The notes beneath the pieces are model-generated. The model searched no databases and was not told the origin of the DNA. It saw only the letters and a list, made by a program, of their open reading frames with translations. Positions 1 to 10,990 of a DNA stretch of 40,951 nt are shown one piece after another (within the stretch, counting starts at the first letter, position 1; each line of letters begins with the position of its first letter). Source of the DNA: Chara braunii (lineage: Eukaryota > Streptophyta > Charophyceae > Charales > Characeae); the NCBI GenBank assembly GCA_003427395.1, contig BFEA01000001.1, positions 10,538,633 to 10,579,583 on the forward strand, given 5' to 3'. The position numbers and the translations under genes are program-made.

Positions 1-582
1 TTTTTTTTTTCAAACAGGGCCTTATGGTCCTGGCTCCTTCTATTCTGGGGAGCTGCAGTCTGGTTCCTATTCCACCGGCAAGTCAAAATATACATTACAT
101 CAATAAACACTCACACACGCTTCCTTCCGTCAGGCCGAAGGACCCCTGAACAGCATTGATTGCTCCACCGCGGTGGAGGATTGACTGTCAGCTTGCCGTG
201 TCCCTCTCTTTCCTCTCAGACCTGGATTCCAGATCTGCCAGATAGCGCCATTGACCCTAGAAAGAGCTCATTCGTTGTCCTTGCCGACCTGTTCCCTCCC
301 CACACACCTCCCTGCCCCTTGGGATGATCAACCGTCTAACCTTAAACCCTAAGCCCTCAGCCTGCGCTCCTGTCCTCCGATCGTCAAACTTGGAACCTGA
401 CAGGACTTCGTTTGCTTCCGGACCTCTGTGATAAAATCTTCCTTTGCAACCCCCGTTCATGCTCCAGTATTATCACCTTCTCCAACTTGTCCTCCTTTCT
501 CCCACGTTCCCTCTTTGTCTGTACCCCCTGGGCCTCTTGAGGATTGTATTCATTCCCTTGCGGCCTAAGATGCGATTATGCC
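1..582 (-). other. LINE 3' UTR and poly(A) tail
   Basis: About 570 bases lie between the ORF2 stop (complement of 583-585) and the ten-T run at the window edge. On the coding strand that run is the 3' poly(A) of the inserted LINE cDNA. No other coding signal was seen. The true tail may be longer because the window starts inside it. Confidence 0.75.
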
Positions 583-1465
583 CTACGACGTTGCCTGTTG
601 TTGAAAGCCCCCTTCTGGAATTGAATTGTGCCATTCTTTCCAGCATACCCGGTCCTGTCGCAATTCTGCAACCTTGCCATTTACCAGCCAATTCCTATAG
701 AATCTCAGCCTCTCCTTGTTCCGCTGTTCTTCATCTTCTGCCCAGGCTTGTTTGATCTTCCGCCATCTGCAAAGGATCTCAGCTTGAATCATTGTTCTAG
801 TTTCTATCCACACCTTCTCCCGTGGGTTGGACCGCCCTTCAATTGTTCTGCTGCATCTCTTAGAGTCACTTTCCTGATGAGTTCAAACCAGATCCTCTCT
901 GCCTTCCGTGCCTGATCAGGGATGTTAGTCAAGAGGAGCAGTTGAATGGGTTGTTCGGGGAAGGGAGACGTGAAGAGGGAGTCCCAGAGTGATGAAGCTC
1001 TCGCCCAGTATTCGGTCGCCTCTTTACAAAGCAGTAGACAGTGAACTACATCTTCTACCGCACCTTCGGTGCAGACTGTACATAGCTCTGAGCTGTCTGG
1101 ATCTGCAGCTTTCCGTCTAGTGTGCAGCCATTGGTTCACCGGTAGGGCTGCGTATACAATCAGCCACTGCAAACTTCTAATTTTGATTGGTCTGATACGT
1201 TTGAATTTTTCCCAATGGATTCGTGTAACTTTGTCTGCTTCTTGACCCACGAGGTTCCGCCATCTGTTTTTGATAATAGGGTCTGGATTTTTGGTCTTCA
1301 GAGACAGTCTGTACCCAAATTTGACTGAGTAATCCTGGATTGGGATCTTTGACTTGATGTTGCTGGTAGTATTTGGCATCCAGGCCCATTCCGCAGGATC
1401 GAACTCCAAGGACCGGATTGCAGTGTCCAGTCTGAAGATTGCTTTTGGCCATGTACCTAGGACCC
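583..1465 (-). pseudogene. LINE ORF2 C-terminal part with zf-RVT-like Cys/His motif
   Basis: This is the C-terminal section of ORF2 in two frames: 1409-804, then 813-583. The first contains the motif CTVC-x8-VVHCLLLC, the Cys/His arrangement (zf-RVT type) found near the end of plant LINE ORF2 proteins. Ahead of it is the usual basic, Trp-rich stretch (WLIVYAALPVNQW). The second frame (RWRKIKQAWAEDEEQRNKE...) continues to a TAG at 583-585 and is the natural C-terminus. One frameshift separates this piece from the RT body near 1409-1466, and another lies near 813. The function of the motif is not firmly known and nucleic-acid binding is assumed. Confidence 0.75.
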
Positions 1466-3037
1466 TTACTTTCCTGAGGAGGAAGGAATCTTGCAGTTCA
1501 AGATAGCTGGCATGTCCGTATTGGTGAGGGAGATCGGGAAGGAGAGGAAAGTGGCCCTGGTGTGTGAGCCTTGCTGCATGTGGGAGAATTGATAGGCTCT
1601 AGAAGGGGTTGTGTCTTGAATCATAAGACCCCACTCGCCCGTTCTCCACGAAACGTCTTTTACCAGGATATCTTTCCACTCCTGTGGAATACGACTAAGT
1701 ATATACTGAAGATTGGTCCCTCGTCTGTGGCATCCCTTCAGTCGGGCACTAACTTCTTGTTCCGTTAACCAGTCTTTTCGGTCCTCCTTCCACAAGTGAT
1801 CTACTTTCCAGATACCGTTCTTGATCCAAGACAGCCACCTCTGTTCTAGGAAAAGTGGGTTGTCAGCCTCGTTTGTTAACCATTCATTCCCGAAGAGCGG
1901 TTGTCTTAGTACTTCATCCTTGGATTTAGGTTTGTTTGTCTTGTTAGGAATTATTTTTCTCCATGATCGAAGCAGTGCCGACCAGTAAGGCGTGGGCGGT
2001 CGATAGTCCTCAAGTCTATTGTTCCTCGTCCGATTCCTCCGTCCTGTAGTTATCACCCATTCTTTATTCATTACCCGAAACACGCCTGACATATCGTTCG
2101 GGGAGGGTACTGGTGCTACCGATCTGATACTATCCAATGCCAACTTGTTCCGGGCGCTGTCCGGATTCATCAGCAGTTTGATGATCCATTTGATTTGCAG
2201 AGCTTTCATTTCTGTTCCGGGGTCAATGATTCCTAGGCCTCCGTTTCGTGGCCTCCTTGTAACGTAGTGCCAGGCTATCTTAGATATGCCCTCGTCTTTG
2301 TTGGGGTCTCCTGTCCACAGGTAAAGCTTAGCTCTTCTGTTCAGCTCCTTAATCGAGCTGTCGGGGACTGTCCAAATGGAAGCTATGTACCACATCATTG
2401 AAAAGACCGACGTATTGAGGACCAGGGCTTGACCAATAAGGGAAGTGAAGGTCTTGCCCCACCTTCCGATTTTATTAATCTCTTTGGCCAGCACGGATGG
2501 GCCCATTTGAGGCGCCGGCCCTTCTTTCATCATCAGGATGCCCAGATAGCGAGTGGGTGTATCCGGCGTTTGCCATGTCATAGCCGCCTCATCTCCTTGG
2601 AGAGAAAGGGGCTCGTCCTCGAAAAGCCACCAGCCAATTGTTTTCCCCCAATTGATCTTCATCTCTGAGGCTAATCTGAACGCTTCCATTGCTTTAGCTA
2701 GTGTTTTGAAGGAAGAATCTGATGCTCTGATCAGAACTGTTAAATCGTCTGCGAACATAATAGCTGCGGGAAAATCCATCTGGTAGGCTGAGCCTACATC
2801 GGTGCTGGCTAGTCTCTGAATTGATGGATCCTTGCGCAGGAAGGATGCGATTGCCTCCATTACAAATAGAAAGATTGACGGGGCCAACGGGTCCCCTTGG
2901 CGGACCGAGCGGGATATCGGATAGCAATATGACAGTAGTCCATTTACTTGGACACAACCTACTGCATCCTTGTACAATATCCTAACCCACTTTCTGAAGT
3001 TTGGTCCGACTCCCATTTTTTCCATGCTTGCTTCCAT
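1466..3037 (-). pseudogene. LINE ORF2 reverse transcriptase, palm, thumb and connection
   Basis: A 523-codon open stretch holds the RT from motif 4 onward. It has the fingers/palm segment with VRQGDPLAPSIFLFVMEA, the catalytic FADDLTVL (motif C, both Asp present), the GKT segment (MKINWGKT), TRYLGI, and the long connection with RRPRNGGLGIIDP. All are typical of plant L1-clade RT. The first Met shown here is not a real start. The protein continues upstream past a TAG at 3044-3046, where the reading is VN-stop-DFMEA, and family members would be expected to carry Trp, so TGG to TAG is likely. The first catalytic Asp lies just upstream, in FDFEKAYD. Confidence 0.88.
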
Positions 3038-3996
3038 GAAGTCCTAGTTAACTTGATCGTATGCCTTTTCAAAATCAAAGAAGACAATGGCGATGTTTAT
3101 TTTCCTTTCTCTGATTTTTCTTACCGACTCGTTCAGTGTCATAACATTATCTAGAATATAACGACCCGGGATGAATCCTGTTTGGTCGATGTGGAAGCAT
3201 TTGTTGGTAATCTTAATGATCCGGTGGACAGGGTCTTAGCCAGGATCTTGCATGGGAGAGTCAGCAGCGAAATGGGCCTGTAATTCTTGATGTCGTCTTT
3301 CTCACCCTTTTTGTAAAGAAGTGTGACCACGCTGCTGCTGAGTAGATTACCCAACCCCCCCTTAGACTAGCTGTCATTATAGAAGTTTACCAAGTCACCT
3401 CCTAGCAAGGGCCAAAATTTTTCCCATAACGCTTTTGTTAACCCATCGATTCCTGGAGTCTTGTTGTTGTTCATGCTTTGTAGAGCTCGATGTAGTTCTT
3501 CTGATGTGATTGGTTTGTCGAGAGCTTCAGCCTGTTCGGATGATATTGTTCGCTCTAAGTAGTGTAGCATTTTCTGCCTTGCCTCTCTAACGTTGGTGGG
3601 TATCGGTACCCCAGTCTTAGAGTGGTAGAGGTCCTTGTAGAAATTGTTTGCTATCTCTAACATTCCTTCGCTGTCTGATCTCACGGTTTCGGGAGTTGTG
3701 TGTGACCTTAGGCCTTCTATCATGCTAGCTCTCGAATTCGCTTTGATTCGGGCAAAGAAGTGTTTTGTCATTGAGTCCCTGAGCTCGTATTCGCACATTC
3801 TTGCTCTTATTTGAAGGCCTTTCAGGTCCCACCATTTCCACATGGCCAATTCCTCTCGAGCCTTGTCGAAAATCTCACTATACAGCTGAGAGGCGGGGCT
3901 GATCACCAGGTTAGTTTCTGTTACTTTCAACGCAAACTCTAGTGATTGTTTTCTTTGTTTCCTTATCAACGCTAGCTTCCTAGAGACTTTGGCCAC
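3038..3996 (-). pseudogene. LINE ORF2 linker and RT fingers (motifs 1-3), frameshifted
   Basis: Codons from 3996 down to 3367 cover the linker after the endonuclease and reach the start of RT, including NNNKTPGIDGLTKALWEKFW. A stop lies at 3367-3369. The same sense resumes from 3354 with VVTLLYKKGEKDDIKNYRPISLL (RT motif 2), then shifts frame near 3215-3230. The new frame reads KCFHIDQTGFIPGR and IAIVFFDFEKAYD, the motif carrying the first catalytic Asp. The GTG at 3994-3996 is not a credible start. The segment belongs to the same ORF2 as the endonuclease upstream and the RT body downstream. Confidence 0.82.
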
Positions 3997-4054
3997 GGTG
4001 TCTAAGAGAGTCGAATAGCTCTTCTGAAACCATTCCCATCAAGACGCACCGACC

Positions 4055-4996
4055 TCAGTCCTTCCCAATAGTCACATATACTTCACTTTGAAAGGTCTGG
4101 CTCAACAAGAGGGAATTGTTGAGCTTGTCGAATCTAGCTCCCTTTTTAACCACTTGGTCAAAGCAGATGACCAGTTCAGTTGGTTTGTGATTCAGTCCTG
4201 AGTATGGAGCCAATGGTAACACTTCAGCATCCTTGACTGCCCCCATCATGGCTTCAGACACTAGAAAGTAGTCTATTCGTGAGAAGGCCATATGGTTAGC
4301 ATGGTTTTTGTTGACTAAGGTGAAAGTTCTCTTGTTAGGGTGTAGGATTCTATGGGGGTCTACTAGGTTGTGATCCAGCATCATTTCCTGGACTAGTGTT
4401 GCTTTTGATGAGTTTGGGGTGCTGGAAGATCGAGAAATACGGTCTACTGACGGGTCTATTGTGGCATTCCAATCTCCTGCCAGAATACATGGGGTCAGTG
4501 GCGCAATCAGGTCTCCGATATGTTTTAGAAAGGTTGTCCTTTCTGTTGGCGAATTCGGAGCATAAATGTTAAAGAGTAAGAATTCCTCTTCCTTCCATTT
4601 CAGGTGTAACATACACCACCTCCCTTCTGTTTGGTCGACTTTCTTGTCAAGAATTGAGCCTGCTACATATAGGCGGGAGGATTTGGGAATCAGGATGGTC
4701 GTTCCCTCAGGGTCAACCGACCAAATTTCATCCTTCAGGCCGCCTAGCTTCCTTGCCATAAATGTGCGAATTCTGTTGTGTTCTGTTGAAACGGTGAGGT
4801 GTGTTTCTTGAAGTAGCACTATATCCACTATTTTCCTATTTCCCTGCGATAGCCCGGTTAGCAAATCGTTCCATTTTTCTTCTCTTTCCAATATGTTCCC
4901 TAGTCCGTTGACATTCCAGCTTCTAAGGACCAAACCTTGAGTTCTCCAATCGATGCGGTCCCCAACCTCGTTCGCTCTTCTTCTGTAGCTCTCCAT
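4055..4996 (-). pseudogene. LINE ORF2 AP-type endonuclease domain
   Basis: This is a 313-residue N-terminal part of ORF2, with a plausible ATG at 4994-4996. It is an exonuclease-endonuclease-phosphatase fold protein that nicks target DNA for reverse transcription. Visible motifs in order are RSWNVNGLGN (metal-site Asn), IVLLQETHL (catalytic Glu), WCMLHL, FNIYAPN, ILAGDWNATID (Asp and Asn of the active site) and RIDYFLVSE. The final motif, normally SDH, reads GLNHKP here, with Asn encoded by AAT at 4190-4192 in place of the Asp that pairs with the catalytic His. The frame ends at a TGA (4055-4057) before the RT linker, so a frameshift or deletion separates the domains. Confidence 0.87.
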
Positions 4997-5291
4997 GGAA
5001 GCAGCTGAGATGAGTTAGGGGGATAACCGGTCAAAATCACTTAGGTGGGGGGGGGTGCGGAGGTTCCCATGCTCGCGCCTTCCCCTGATTTCCCCTGATC
5101 AGACCCTGGTCCATTGACCCCTGAAGGAGAGGTTGCAGCATCTCCTGTTGTGTCCGATCCCTCCGGCTCAGTCCCTCCTCTGCTCCATCCAACTCAATTT
5201 GGTCACTACCAACCTTTTCGAAGTCGGAGAATCGGCTCCGCTTCTCCCCTTCATCGTCCCCATCCCATGAGGAGCAATCCGAGGCATCGCT
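4997..5291 (-). other. ORF1-ORF2 spacer of the LINE
   Basis: About 295 bases lie between the ORF1 stop (5292-5294) and the ORF2 ATG (4994-4996). They include a G-rich tract on the plus strand (5048-5055). No domain is visible. The length is long for an inter-ORF spacer, so part of it could be decayed N-terminal ORF2 sequence. Confidence 0.5.
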
Positions 5292-7601
5292 TCAGTAGAA
5301 TCTTTCGCAGTCCAGGGCATATGCTCTCGCCTCTAAGTCCTCATCTCCTTCCAGTTGACCCGAGTGGACAAAGTGGGCCACAACTGTGGCCATCAGCTCC
5401 GCCGGCACACCGATGCCTGCTAGGATGTTGTAAGGAACTTCAGCCACCGTTCCCCACAGTTTCCATAACATCCCTGATCTTAGCTTTGTTGATTCTGGCA
5501 TCTTGGCTATCAGGGGGGGAAAGGCTCTTGGTGAGTTCCTACTCATCTCGCCCTTTCCATTATAAACACTTTTTGTGTCCTCTTGTGTGCTGGTGTCAAT
5601 CAGGTCTGACTCCATGGCAACAATCTCAAAAAGCCCCAATGGGGTTTCCCAAGTTACCTGCTTTTTAAGCGTCTTGACCACATTTCCCCCCTCTACAAAG
5701 TGGGGGATTTTGAACGCTATGTCCGTAGCGATCTGCCATTCCTTCGCGTTTAGCACGTACCTGGCTGCAATGAGCGGCCTGATGTTCCTTAGCGTCCTGC
5801 GAGCCGCTTTGGCCAATTCCAGCACCATTGGGGCTTTTCCATTCGCAATCTGAGTAATGGCAGTGAATTCAGGTGCATATTCTTTGTTCCATTTCCTCAA
5901 TTTTTCAGTTTGGGACAACACTACCGCCGCTTCTTTTTCCAAGAGGTCGCGTTCTGATTTCTCTTCTGCCTCAGTCTGATCGTTGTTGGCCTCCCTTCTT
6001 TTCTGGTTCTTACCTATTTTCCTCGCCTTGGGGCGCAAATCCTTAAAGTTGTCCTTGGTTGTGGGGATGGTTTTGTCCTTATCCTTCGTTCCTTGCTCCC
6101 TTGCCCTTTTCTTCCCTGCATACCTGAACGCCGCATATTCAAAAAATTCCTCTGCTTTTACCTTTTTGAGGACTTCGAACTTATTAGAGGAGCTGTTGCA
6201 TCCCACTGTTGCGTTTTTCCCATTCACTTGTGGTCTCTCAGCATTTTTCAGGCAAGCTACCCGGACATCAAAAGCGTGTTCCCTTTCCCTTTTTGCATTT
6301 TTCACATAATGTCTGAGCCAGACCAAAGACTGCGTAGAACGGTCCTCCTCGTCTGTGGATGCAGCATCTGGTGTAACGTTCTTCTCATCAGAATCTTTGT
6401 CCGCCTGTCCTCCCGTCAACTCCACCTCCATCTCTGCACCTTCCTCCCCTGTTTCCGTTGTCAATGCTTCTTTCCCTTCTGTTGGTACCCCTGCCCGCCT
6501 TGTTTTTGGACCCGATTCTTTTTTTGAGGGCCTGCCCTCCCCCTGAAACTGGCGTTTGTTGTCGGTCTGTGGTTTGTCTCTTTTTTTATATGTTTGGCGT
6601 TCGGCTTGTTTCAATGCTTCTCTGAACGAGCCTGGTTCCTTGTTGTACTCTTGTTCGATCTGCTCCCTTATTGTGTCCAGATCCCACAGTAGGTCTTCCC
6701 TTGCCTTTTCCTCCCTAATAACCTATGAATCTGTAATGGGCATTGCGTTGATCTTCGTCGGGTTGCCCTTTACTTTCCCCGTCGCCTTCTTTTGCCATCT
6801 GCTGTCTGCCTGGGGGAAAATGTCCGTTTTTTTGGTGGATGGGGTCTGATCTGCGAAGTGCCAAACCCAATCGGGCTCACCGAGATTATCGTCAAAAACC
6901 CATCCGTCGTAGCCTGGATCAGCCACGAACCAAATACCCGGTGCGTCTTCCACTTCGACCAACATGTTTGGCAAAAGCTTTCTTTCTTTCGCTTGTTTCG
7001 GAAACTTTGGGCAATTAGGATCCGTACCCAGGTGGCCTCGTTCTCTGCAGCGAAAGCAAATTGGCGAGATTCTCGTAGATATCCTGACCTCAATCACCCT
7101 GTTTTCGATCTTGAATTTCCAGGCCGGAGGGAAAACTGGAGGGTCATTTGTCTGCACATCCAGAATCGCAGTCATAGATCCATAGTGAGGTGCCAGGAAA
7201 TCTGGCGTTGGTAGGATCCACTTCAGGATTTTATTCGCTGTGTACTGTCTTTCTAGCCTGTTGACCAGCAAACCGTGGAAGCCCGGTTGGATGTTATCAA
7301 ACTGTACCCAGAAATTCTCTTTCATCAATGTTTGTTTGTAGGAGAAAGCGAAACCCGGGGTTTGTCTTTGTGCTGAGAGTTTTTTCCACCTTGTAATTGT
7401 GCAGACTAAGCCGTGGCAATTTCTGGATTGCATTTCCGCTGCAATCCTCGCATGATCCTCTTGGACGAAGAGCACCATGATGTTGTTTCGGCCCAGGTTC
7501 TGAAGCGAGAAGGTGTGCCCAATCTGTTTGAATCTCGGCTCCTTCCTAATCGTTTCGATCACCCATTTCCTTTTTTCCGCTGGTTGGAGCAGGCTGGCGT
7601 T
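5292..7601 (-). pseudogene. LINE ORF1 (gag-like RNA-binding protein), one in-frame TAG
   Basis: ORF1 encodes the nucleic-acid-binding protein that packages LINE RNA. One reading frame runs from 7601 to the stop at 5292-5294 and is broken only by TAG at 6723-6725. I checked that both sides are in the same frame. The N-terminal half is a DUF4283-like domain (NIMVLFVQEDHARIAAEM, then GFHGLLVNRLER). It is followed by a zinc knuckle, CFRCRERGH-x6-C, whose last spacing is longer than the classical CX2CX4HX4C. The C-terminal half is highly charged (KKRDKPQTDNKRQ, EEKSERDLLEKEAAVV) and could form a coiled coil. No ATG lies at the beginning of the open frame, which again suggests 5' truncation. Confidence 0.78.
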
Positions 7602-7706
7602 CTAATCAAAACGGGAATATGCAATTTCTCCGACGACCTAACCTCTGATGCCGTTCTAATCAAAACGGGAATATGCAATTTCTCTAACGACCTAACCTCT
7701 GACACC
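7599..7706. repeat. 54 bp tandem duplication at LINE 5' boundary
   Basis: Two head-to-tail copies of a 54 bp unit (7599-7652 and 7653-7706) begin GTTCTAATCAAAACGGGAAT and differ at about four positions. The junction coincides with the point where the ORF1 frame is closed by TAG (7602-7604). The unit could be a 5' UTR promoter monomer, as in tandem-monomer LINEs, or a duplication of flanking DNA. The sequence alone does not decide. Confidence 0.85.
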
Positions 7707-8479
7707 GACATACATCCTTTTCTGACTGCTCATGTTGATTGCCAACCAACAGGACTGACAAACAGAAACCAATTTCGATTGACTCTCAGAACTAGGTAGG
7801 CAATTCATATCAGAACATGGTCAGTGATAGGCATTTCCATTTATAGATTAGAACGGGTCCAGAGAGGGGTCAGCAACAACAAAATGGTGACTGACAACCC
7901 TATCTGACCTAGACTGCACATGGACTGACGGTTGACAGACTCTGACAGACACTGATAGGGTCTGACATCAAGTGAGGTAAATCTACAGAACGAACGCACT
8001 CGAGCATGGCTTGATTAACGCGTTTTGGCCGGTCAATCCTTGCCCGACAATCTGCAGCAGAATATCGTAGAGCAGTCTGATGTCGAGTCAGACCTGCAAC
8101 GAATGTTCCCTGGTACGTCCAATCAACGAAGCTCGTTGAAGTAACTCTGCAAGCAGCCCAAACGGTCGAATACATCGTCGATAGGCAAGGCCTGTAACTT
8201 GAGGGTCCCAAGACCCTTAGGCCGACTGGGGCCAATCAGGGTCGCACGAGTCGATCAACCCTACTCTCACCGCCCGAAACTTCCCATGAACGCTCTACCT
8301 TCCAACACTCCACAACATTTTTTCTATTTTCTTTTTATCGCAGTAACTCTTCCCTCACACACTACCTTCCACCACCTCTCACCAACGATGTCCAATGAAG
8401 AAAGCGGACAACAAGTCCCTACTCAACCGCCGCTCAGAAAGGAGGTTGCCACTCAATTGCTCCCTGGTTGCACACGATC
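7707..8479. other. non-coding stretch, no gene recognised
   Basis: About 770 bases contain only short open frames without a recognisable domain. A repeated CTGACAGA/TGACNGAC flavour is visible near 7920-7970. If the primer-binding-like site at 8480-8494 is real, this would be the 5' internal part of a minus-strand element, but no gag signature supports that. Confidence 0.45.
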
Positions 8480-8498
8480 GCAGCTCCGATACCAACTG
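8480..8498 (-). other. possible primer-binding site and LTR edge (minus strand)
   Basis: On the minus strand, TGGTATCGGAGCTGC (8494-8480) matches, with one difference, the TGGTATCAGAGC sequence complementary to plant initiator tRNA-Met. Two bases away is a CATAACA end (plus-strand TGTTATG from 8497), as expected for the 3' edge of a 5' LTR. No second LTR copy was found. This is a short match, so confidence is low. Confidence 0.35.
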
Positions 8499-8609
8499 TT
8501 ATGAACTTCAGTTCACAGTGAATTCACAAGTTCCCATACACGCATGCAATTGCCGAGTAGACTCGAAGGAGGCAAAATCACACAAAACCAGAGTAAGATA
8601 TGCAGCGGA

Positions 8610-8838
8610 AGCTCATGACATAACGAAGAAATGAATATCGAATTCAATTATGAAATTACCCCCGCCCTTCTCCAATCAATCCACAGTACTTCATTCCAAG
8701 AATCACAACTGCGTTGTCAACAACCAGAACAACCAATATCAAATGTTCAACGAAGTACCCAGGAGTCTTCTTCTGCATCCTCATCACCTCATCACCCTGG
8801 CTATGGCTGCCATAGCAGCAAAACCCGCAAATTGTCAA
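8610..8838 (+). repeat. direct repeat, left copy (brackets element E0)
   Basis: About 229 bases match 11769-11998 in the same orientation. The recognisable core ATGAATATCGAATTCAATTA starts at 8631 here and at 11790 there, and homology ends at AAATTGTCA in both. They diverge by scattered substitutions and small indels. The copies flank a decayed gypsy pol. They are unlikely to be ordinary LTRs, because the right copy starts inside truncated integrase and neither edge shows a clean TG or CA terminus. Confidence 0.8.
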
Positions 8839-8929
8839 AGTTTGCCAGGTGTCCAGCTAACCCCATGGATCCTGCTTCTTTCCCCTGGAGAGATCTGAAG
8901 ATTGCTGAGGGAACATGGTAGAAGAGGAT

Positions 8930-9647
8930 GGATAATGGAGTTTGCCTCAGGTGTGCTGGCAAACACTTTGTCAAGGATCGCCCCACCTGGGGCTCTAACA
9001 GTTCAAAAACCTGAGCAGGCCAGCGGAGGTAGCAGCCACCCCTGCTGAACTGCATTCACCCTCTGCAGAAGGTGAATCAGTCCATGAGCCTCATTGTAGA
9101 GAGGCTGCAATCGACTCTTTGTATGTAAACAATGAGCCCTTCTTGGATGAGCCCTTGCCTGAGGAGAAGTCTGATCAGTTTAAGGGAGGAAAGTGAAATC
9201 AGATCTGATCTATCTCCAACCTCTAATCAACATAATACGAGAGAAGGCATTGCTGGACTGTGGTGCTACAAGGAACTTTATTTTCCCAAATGGAGTTTCC
9301 TTGAACATCCTTTGCAGATACAAGTTGGGAATTCCCAATCTGTCACAGTCAAGCAAGTCATCAAAGGTGTGCCAACCTCATTTGATGCAAAGGAAGACGC
9401 CAGGCACAGTCTGAACTTCTATGTGTTTCCATACTTGCCATTTGATCTGCTTCAGAGCCTCAAGTGGCTGAGGGTTACTAATCCTCGCATTGACTGGGTT
9501 GAGCGTAGTATACAGTTGAAGACTGAACAGGGTGAGCTCAAACCTTGTGTCTTAGTCATAGATTACCACCCTAAGACAAGTTATTGCCTGAAGGCAAGAG
9601 AGTTTTACAACTTGTCTAAACAGACTGACCATGAGTGGCCTATGTGA
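8930..9647 (+). pseudogene. E0 gag C-terminus and aspartic protease remnant
   Basis: Near 8938 the frame reads GVCLRCAGKHFVKDRP, a zinc-knuckle remnant with one residue missing from the CX2CX4H spacing and Arg in place of the last Cys. An acidic linker follows (NNEPFLDEPLPEEKSDQF). At about 9240 comes ALLDCGATRNFI, the retropepsin active site with Asp-Cys-Gly instead of Asp-Ser-Gly. A frameshift then leads to LPFDLLQSLKWLRVTNPRIDW, which corresponds to the conserved ILGMDWL...IDW region of gypsy proteases. The protease would process the polyprotein. It is inactivated here by the frameshift. Confidence 0.7.
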
Positions 9648-10369
9648 CCCAAACTGATGCATCCACCCCTCAATGTAACCCCATCATTCAGAGAGCGATT
9701 GATGACTATGCAGACCTAGCTCAAGAGCCTACTGGACTTGTTTAGAGATAGATCAAACACCACATTGAGGTTCTCCCTGACTCTACCCCTCCCAAGGGAA
9801 GAGTCTATAGGATGTCTCCTACTGAGTTGATGAGCTAAGGAGACAATTAGAATCACTGATGAGAAGGGTTGGATCAGGCTTAGCTCATCTGAGTATGGGG
9901 CACCAGTTTTCTTTGTTCCGAAAGGAAATGGTGAACTCATAATGTGCATTGACTACAGAGGCCTGCCTAGGATCAATGACCTATTGGATATGGTGCAGGG
10001 CTGCAAAGTCTTCAACAAAATCGATCTGAAATCCGGGTGCCGTTAGATAGGAATGGCTGAGGAGGACATGCATAAGACAACCTTCAAGACCCCCTATAGC
10101 ACCTATGAGTTCCTGGCCATGCCCTTTGGATCATGCAATGCACCAAGAACCTTCCAAACTGAATGAACAAAATTTTTAGACGATTTCTTGATCGTTTTGT
10201 GGTGGTCTATCTATATGATATTTTGGTGTTCGGCAAAAATGTTCTTGACCATGCTGATCATCTCAAAAAAGTTATGCAGATTTTGATAAAAACAAATACA
10301 AAATAAATGCAAAACAATCATTTTTTGGTGCTTCTTCTGTTTTGTATTTGGGACATGTGATTTCTGCAG
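9648..10369 (+). pseudogene. E0 reverse transcriptase remnant
   Basis: Fragments in several frames are recognisable: GRVYRMSPTEL near 9800, MCIDYRGL near 9942, FNKIDLKSG near 10012 (first catalytic Asp kept), YEFLAMPFG near 10108, and [17 protein letters not shown] near 10184-10230. In the last, the catalytic YLDD reads YLYD, since the first Asp is TAT at 10214-10216. Stops interrupt every piece. This is the RT domain that would copy element RNA, and it is non-functional here. Confidence 0.75.
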
Positions 10370-10990
10370 ATGACCTCTCCCCAGATGCCTCCAAGGTGGC
10401 TGCAGTTAGGGACTGGCCTCAACCGCCAACTGTTAGGGACATCCACGTCTTTCATGGGACTGGCCTCTTATAATATGAAGCTCACTAGAAACTTCTCTAC
10501 TGTGGCCGCTCCCCTGACTAACCTGTTGCCAAAGGATGTCCCTTTCATATGGACACCCACACGCCAGTTGGCTTTCTTCAGATTGAAGAAAGCCTTTACC
10601 CAAGCACTTGAGTTGAAGTTGTCTGACCCTACTTTGCCATTTGTGTTGACCACAAATGCAAGTCAGTATGGCGTAGGGGCTGTCCTTCGACAAAATGATG
10701 GGTCTGGCCTCAAGCTTGTAGAGTTCATGAGCAAGAAGATAAAAGTACAAAAAATTCAGGCATTTACTTACTATGAGAAAGCAATGTTTGCCCTTGTATG
10801 TGCCCTCAAACAATGGAAGGACTTCTTACTTGGAAGACACTTCTCTGACCATTCGACCTTGTAGTGGACGAAAACCCAGGGGGAGATGAATGACAAGTTG
10901 GGCAGGTATATTCAGTTCACTGACTACTTTGACTTCGAACTGGAACACAAGAAGAGATGTTATAAAAGAGTAGCTGATGCACTTTCTTGC
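10370..10990 (+). pseudogene. E0 RT thumb and RNase H remnant
   Basis: The region encodes NFSTVAAPLTNLLPK, then FRLKKAFTQA, then the RNase H core LPFVLTTNASQYGVGAVL, EFMSKK, YEKAMFALVCAL, FLLGRHFSDHSTL and, after a TAG, DFELEHKK and VADALSCRPD. The first RNase H Asp (TDAS) is Asn here (AAT at 10655-10657). The rest of the order and spacing fits Ty3/gypsy RNase H, which removes RNA from RNA-DNA hybrids during replication. Confidence 0.78.

Larger units (their letters stand above)
1..7601 (-). mobile_element. LINE (non-LTR retrotransposon), probably 5'-truncated
   Basis: A non-LTR retrotransposon reads right to left. Its order is ORF1 with a CCHC-like knuckle, then ORF2 with an AP-type endonuclease, reverse transcriptase and C-terminal Cys/His motif, then a 3' UTR ending in the T-run at 1-10, which is the poly(A) tail on the coding strand. 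This is the architecture of plant L1-type LINEs, which copy by target-primed reverse transcription. Frameshifts near 813, 1409-1466, 3220 and 4030-4055, plus in-frame stops at 3044-3046 and 6723-6725, show it is dead. The upstream limit is set by an in-frame TAG at 7602-7604, where a 54 bp tandem repeat begins. This fits 5' truncation. The downstream target-site duplication, if any, lies outside the window. Confidence 0.9.

Noticed and set aside
7599-7706. CRISPR-like repeat
   Set aside because: Two adjacent copies without spacers, in a eukaryotic retroelement context.
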